DNA of 64,000 nucleotides, taken from Lichenifustis flavocetrariae (GTDB lineage: Bacteria; Pseudomonadota; Alphaproteobacteria; Rhizobiales; Beijerinckiaceae). The first letter of the stretch is position 1; each line of letters opens with the position of its first letter. Below the pieces are notes generated by a model. The model did not search any database. It was not told where the DNA came from and saw only the letters and a program-made list of their open reading frames with translations. A program made the position numbers and the translations under genes. Shown in pieces: positions 60,668-64,000 of this stretch. The stretch lies in NCBI RefSeq assembly GCF_026130545.1, contig NZ_JAMOIM010000022.1, forward strand, positions 18,136-82,135, read 5' to 3'.

Positions 60668-61441
60668 TCAGAGCATCAACTGACCGCCGTTGACCTCAAT
60701 AACCTGACCCGTCACGTAGCCGCTGAGCGACTCGGACGCGAGATAGAGGTAGGTGCCGACGCATTCCTCCGGCGTCCCGGCGCGCCCCATCGGAACCGCG
60801 CCCTCCATGGTCCGCATCTGCTCGGCCGAGCTGAAGCGGTCGTGGAACGGGGTCCGAATGACTCCTGGCGAAACGGCATTGACGCGGATCTTGTCCTTGA
60901 CGACTTCCTTGGCGAACCCGCGCGTGAACGTGCTGACGTATCCTTTGGCGGCCGCATAGAGCACCGAACCGCCGCCTCCGCCGTGACGCGCCGCGATCGA
61001 GGTCGTATTGATGATCATTCCGCCGTTCTTGCGCAGGAAGGGCACGGCGGCCCGGCAGGCCCAGACGATGGAATGGGCGTTGAGATCGGTCACGAGTTGA
61101 TCGTGCTCGGGGTCGGAATCCGCGATCGGTACGCGCTTGAGCAGGCTTCCGGCGTTGTTGATCAACCCGTCCAGCCGGCCGAAGTGCGCCGCCGTCTTCT
61201 CAACCACCGCCTTTGCGACTTCAGGCTTGGCGACGTCGCCGGCCACCAGAAAAACGGTGCCACCCGCCCTGGTGATGTCGTCCGCAACCGCTCGGGCAGG
61301 CTCCTCGCTCGAATTGTAGTGCAGCCCGACGAGAGCCCCTTGCGCGGTGAACCCGCGCGCCACCGCGGCTCCGATCCCTGTCGATGCGCCGGTGATGAGG
61401 ATCACCTTCTGATCCAGGTCGGGGATGATCATTCCAGCCAT
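60668..61441 (-). CDS. Short-chain dehydrogenase, start of the leftward kinase operon
   Basis: A 257-residue SDR: ITGASTGIGAAVA, NNAGSLLKRVP, catalytic Ser in NTTSIAARHGG, Tyr/Lys in YAAAKGYVSTF. The C-terminus SGYVTGQVIEVNGGQLML is typical. The ATG at 61441 lies 33 bp from the 24-bp operator-like sequence. It is transcribed leftward ahead of the IolC-type kinase and divergent from the GntR gene; presumably it oxidises or reduces an intermediate before phosphorylation. Confidence 0.85.
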   Translation of the reverse strand: MAGMIIPDLDQKVILITGASTGIGAAVARGFTAQGALVGLHYNSSEEPARAVADDITRAGGTVFLVAGDVAKPEVAKAVVEKTAAHFGRLDGLINNAGSLLKRVPIADSDPEHDQLVTDLNAHSIVWACRAAVPFLRKNGGMIINTTSIAARHGGGGGSVLYAAAKGYVSTFTRGFAKEVVKDKIRVNAVSPGVIRTPFHDRFSSAEQMRTMEGAVPMGRAGTPEECVGTYLYLASESLSGYVTGQVIEVNGGQLML

Positions 61442-61474
61442 TGCGGGTCCTCAATTCATGCGACTGGTAAACCT

Positions 61475-61498
61475 ATAGCGTATAGAATATATTCGTAA
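61475..61498. promoter_or_regulatory. 24-bp operator-like sequence, copy 2
   Basis: Identical in all 24 positions to 51928-51951, with core TATAGAATATATTC. It lies in the gap between the leftward SDR gene (start 61441) and the rightward GntR gene (start 61651). Together with copy 1 it ties both arms of the module to one regulator. Confidence 0.75.
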
Positions 61499-61650
61499 AG
61501 CCTTGTCGCTTACGGATCGGCCGGATCAGGGTGAGAAGACAAGGCTTGCGAGATAGACGATCACAATGGAAATCTGAGAAGAGGCTGCACGCCTGGGCGG
61601 GGCAGTTCACGCAAGCCGGCGACCCTGGCGGGCAAAGCGGCGAGAGAGCG

Positions 61651-62376
61651 ATGAGGCGTCTGGAACAGATCGGCCGGGGCAACCTGTCGACGCAGGTCTA
61701 CAAGCAGTTGCGGGCCGCGCTGATGAGCGGCTTCTACGAGCCCGGGCAGCGTCTGCTGATCATCGATCTCGCGGAGGAGATGGGAACCAGCGTGACGCCG
61801 GTGCGAGAGGCCATCTTCCGCCTCGTGGCGGACGGCGCGCTCGAGATGCAGAAGGTGCAGGCCGTCACCGTTCCCATGCTGAGCGACGAGCAGATCGCGG
61901 AAGTCAGGACGATCCGCATCGCGCTCGAAGGTGAAGCCGCGGCCCTCGCAGCGCGAAAGGTGACGGGCCGGCAGATCGCGGACATCACCAGAATCAACGA
62001 TGCGTTCTTCTCGGCCCTTCGCGATGGCGACCCACATCAGGCCAGCGAACTGAACCGCGAGTTTCACTTGGCGGTCGTGTCGATCGCGGAGATGCCGACC
62101 CTGTCCTCAATGGTAGAAATGATGTGGGCCCGCATGGGCGCTCTGATCCATCGCATCAACCTGAACCTGCGGGTGTCGCAGGACTATGGCCCGGATCACG
62201 ACCACTACAAGGTCATCGAGGGCCTGAAGACCGGCGATGCCGATCTTGCGCGGCAGGGGATCCAGAACGATATCCGGTTTAGTCGAATCGGCATTCTCAC
62301 TCCGCATGGAGATGGCGAGGCGCCGCAACCTGAAAAGGCTGGGCGCCGCAGGCGAAAGATGCCCGCCAAAACATGA
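61651..62376 (+). CDS. GntR-family regulator (FCD domain) of the sugar/polyol module
   Basis: A 241-residue FadR-type regulator. The winged helix (about residues 8-75) reads LSTQVYKQLRAALMSGFYEP and MGTSVTPVREAIFRL; the FCD domain includes RTIRIALEGEAAALAARKV and HQASELNREFHLAVVSIAEM with metal-binding His/Asp later (DHDHYKVIEGL). The start at 61651 is preferred (CGAGAGAG upstream); a longer frame back to 61531 has no family match. It ends in a basic tail. It probably represses both arms through the 24-bp sites. Confidence 0.87.
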   Translation: MRRLEQIGRGNLSTQVYKQLRAALMSGFYEPGQRLLIIDLAEEMGTSVTPVREAIFRLVADGALEMQKVQAVTVPMLSDEQIAEVRTIRIALEGEAAALAARKVTGRQIADITRINDAFFSALRDGDPHQASELNREFHLAVVSIAEMPTLSSMVEMMWARMGALIHRINLNLRVSQDYGPDHDHYKVIEGLKTGDADLARQGIQNDIRFSRIGILTPHGDGEAPQPEKAGRRRRKMPAKT

Positions 62377-62784
62377 CCAGTGCGTTGCGCCTGCGGCGGC
62401 GGGGAGGGTTGACCGTTCCATCCGTTCGCGGCCGAGGGCGTTCTTTCAGCCGCATCGCCGGAGTCATCTGCCGGAAAACGGGCGTGCCGCCTCGGTCCCT
62501 TACGGCCGATGAGACAGCAGCCAATTTTGGTCGCTCGCGATGGATCGAGGCAGCAAGATCATTAAATCGGCAAGATGCCGCGCCGGGGATGGCCTCGGCA
62601 AGTCGCGTGCTCTCCAGCCCGCGACGGTCCGCCTAAAGCAACTGGCCAAGGCACCGTGAACGACCGCGAAGGGTGCGATCCTGAAAGTAGTTCCGGCCCT
62701 CGGTGCACGGTGCGCGCCGTGACCAGTCCACTCGGCAGGCTCGGTCTCTTCGCGCCCGACCAGGGGGCGCCCGGCGGCTGAGGC
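62377..62784. other. Stretch without a recognisable gene
   Basis: Short, low-quality open frames only. It separates the GntR gene from an IS91 fragment and may be debris from that element's insertion. Confidence 0.35.
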
Positions 62785-63045
62785 GTGCCGACCTCCTCAC
62801 TGGAGATCGCCGATGTCTTCCGGGCCGCAGGCCCAGCTTACCGGGCGAAGCAGCTCAAGGTTCCAGGCATGCGCAGCATGGCTGGAAGAGCTGCGGAGGG
62901 CGCTCACGCCGGGCATTTGAGCCTGCATCAGCTCAAGATCATGGCGGCGATCCAGAACTGCCGGACAGCCGCTCTGGGCGGCCATGTCGAAGGCTGCGAC
63001 GACTGCGGCCACCTTCGCGTCGCTTACAACAGCTGCCGCAACCTT
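62785..63045 (+). mobile_element. IS91-family transposase N-terminal fragment
   Basis: The frame starts MPTSSLEIADVFRAAGPAYR and later has HLSLHQLKIMAAIQNCRTAA, LGGHVEGCDDCGHLRVAYNS and CRN, the zinc-binding N-terminal domain of IS91 transposases (family: ALGGHV..C..C.....YNSCRNRHCPKC). Homology stops after SCRN, before the second Cys pair, so only about 85 residues survive and the catalytic part is missing. A small insertion also seems to separate the start from GHLSLHQ. Confidence 0.7.
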
Positions 63046-63802
63046 GCTGCGGCGGTCGGATGCGTATCATCGGGACATTCGAACGATGGATGCAGCCACG
63101 CGCACCGCCTCGTGCGTCCGCAACAACCAAGGCGCTGGCGTGACCCGGCACGGCCTGATCTTCCTCCACGTCGCAGCCATGCCGCTCCGACGAAAGGCCA
63201 GATGCGCGTCGCTTGTCCGTGACCGTGTGAGACGCGACCACCCCACCGCCCGAGGGCCTGCCGACAGACAATCAGTCCAGCTATCCCGCGCTCCAGCTCC
63301 AGGTATCCCGCGCTCCGGCTTAAGACGGAATGCGTCTTGGCGCCCTTAGACCGCGTTCCACCACGCGCCTGAACTTTAAATCCCCATAGCGCGACCTGGA
63401 CACCGCGGGTTCGGTCTTCGGCGACTTTCGTACGCCTCACAGCGCCCGAAACTCTTCACGGAAGGAGAAAGTCCGGTTTCCGGCGCAAACATTACCGAGC
63501 AGCCGTTCAGCGGAGGCACGCATGCCGGGCCGTGGTCACCTTCGGATTGATCGCGCCGCGCCGTCTGGGAGGCTGTACAAGGCGAGGCGCGCGAGAGGGC
63601 TACTCAAGTCGCCTGTGCCCAAGATTAGCCAAGGCGCAGCTGGCCGACGTGCATTATCCAGCCGACACGGTAAGCGGCGTGTAGCCAACGCGGCTTATTG
63701 CTCGCAGGCGAACAAGCCTGTCCGGTCCAAATGGGCCCGATACCGCGCCCACTTTACGTTCCCTAAGTTGGCGGTTTTCCCGCGTAAGCGGTGACTGGGC
63801 CG
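63046..63802. other. Stretch without a recognisable gene
   Basis: Several frames stay open because of the high GC content, but none shows a family signature or a credible ribosome site. The sequence near 63460-63480 (ACGGAAGGAGAAAGTCCGG) looks like a ribosome site without a following gene. I cannot assign anything. Confidence 0.35.
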
Positions 63803-64000
63803 TCACGGCGCTTCCATCAGTTGCTTCAGATAGGGCGCCCAGACTTTGGCCTGCGTCAGCGTCTGATGGCCAATGGTGTCAGGTCCTTCGGGGACGACGA
63901 CGAACCGGCCGTTCTTCACGCGTGGCATGACACGCGCCATCGCACCAAGCTGCACGGGGTTGAGAAGGTCGTCGGCGAAGTTGACCGCAAACAGGCGAGC
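63803..64000 (-). CDS. Alpha/beta hydrolase, 3' end (partial)
   Basis: The last 65 codons of a minus-strand gene whose start lies beyond the right edge. The peptide contains LFAVNFADDLLNPVQLG (acid residue Asp on the strand before the last helix), MPRVKNGRFVVVPEGPDT and GHQTLTQAKVWAPYLKQLM, where GHQT holds the catalytic His. This is the C-terminal region of the homoserine O-acetyltransferase-like alpha/beta hydrolases. No more can be said. Confidence 0.75.
   Translation of the reverse strand, partial: ARLFAVNFADDLLNPVQLGAMARVMPRVKNGRFVVVPEGPDTIGHQTLTQAKVWAPYLKQLMEAP

Noticed and set aside
63046..63802. Possible group II intron or reverse transcriptase relic near 63460
   Set aside because: Only a short purine-rich stretch is suggestive; no reverse-transcriptase motif or domain V-like hairpin could be found.

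Overview
The window is high-GC DNA, densely coding, with short intergenic gaps and many ATGA/GTGA/TGATG start-stop overlaps. Protein families and codon use suggest an alphaproteobacterium of the Hyphomicrobiales (Methylobacterium/Bosea/Rhizobium-like). This is inferred from gene families; no rRNA, tRNA or CRISPR array was seen. The content looks like an accessory replicon or genomic island. Self-contained catabolic operons, most with their own ABC importer and regulator, are separated by broken genes and insertion-sequence remnants.

Layout. 1-8.6 kb is a decayed zone: cydB fused by deletion to a lysR fragment, broken emrA and emrB, an intact quinone oxidoreductase and an intact M20 amidohydrolase, an aldo/keto reductase remnant, an intact TetR gene with two operator-like palindromes, and a truncated SDR gene next to an ISL3 remnant. 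8.7-24.3 kb is a large intact catabolic cluster: a small Cys protein, a COG0523/CobW GTPase, a MetE-like zinc transferase, an SDR, a TRZ/ATZ-type amidohydrolase, a zinc-ribbon protein, an ABC importer with a fused ATPase-permease, a 3-hydroxyisobutyrate dehydrogenase-like enzyme, a BKACE enzyme, a two-component flavin monooxygenase, an alpha/beta hydrolase and a LysR regulator. Its substrate is unknown. 24.4-27.6 kb is an IS graveyard (IS630, IS5, IS21) plus a broken beta-ketoacyl synthase. 27.6-33.1 kb holds an RND efflux pump with a MarR regulator and an SDR. 33.4-34.0 kb is a decayed tyrosine recombinase.

34.2-41.3 kb is a mannonate dehydratase / RraA / GntR / sugar ABC operon, with an SDR gene divergent from it and operator half-sites around its promoter. 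An IS3 element (41.29-42.65 kb) lies just downstream. 43.4-51.1 kb is an XRE-cupin regulator divergent from a branched-chain-amino-acid-type importer whose LivM, LivG and LivF parts are one polypeptide, followed by two hydrolase genes. 51.1-51.8 kb is a decayed LysR gene. 51.9-62.4 kb is a sugar/polyol module (SDR, SBP, ATPase, two permeases, an orphan Cys-tailed protein, a metallo-beta-lactamase-fold hydrolase) converging on an IolC-type kinase-aldolase and SDR operon, with a GntR/FCD regulator. The same 24-bp near-palindromic sequence lies just upstream of the first gene of each arm, which suggests one regulon. The right end holds an IS91 fragment and the 3' end of an alpha/beta hydrolase gene.

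The most interesting items are the LivMGF triple fusion, the unassigned 8.7-24.3 kb pathway with its metallochaperone/MetE-like pair, the identical 24-bp operators, and a GCGCCSP motif shared by two unrelated small proteins encoded next to ABC importers.
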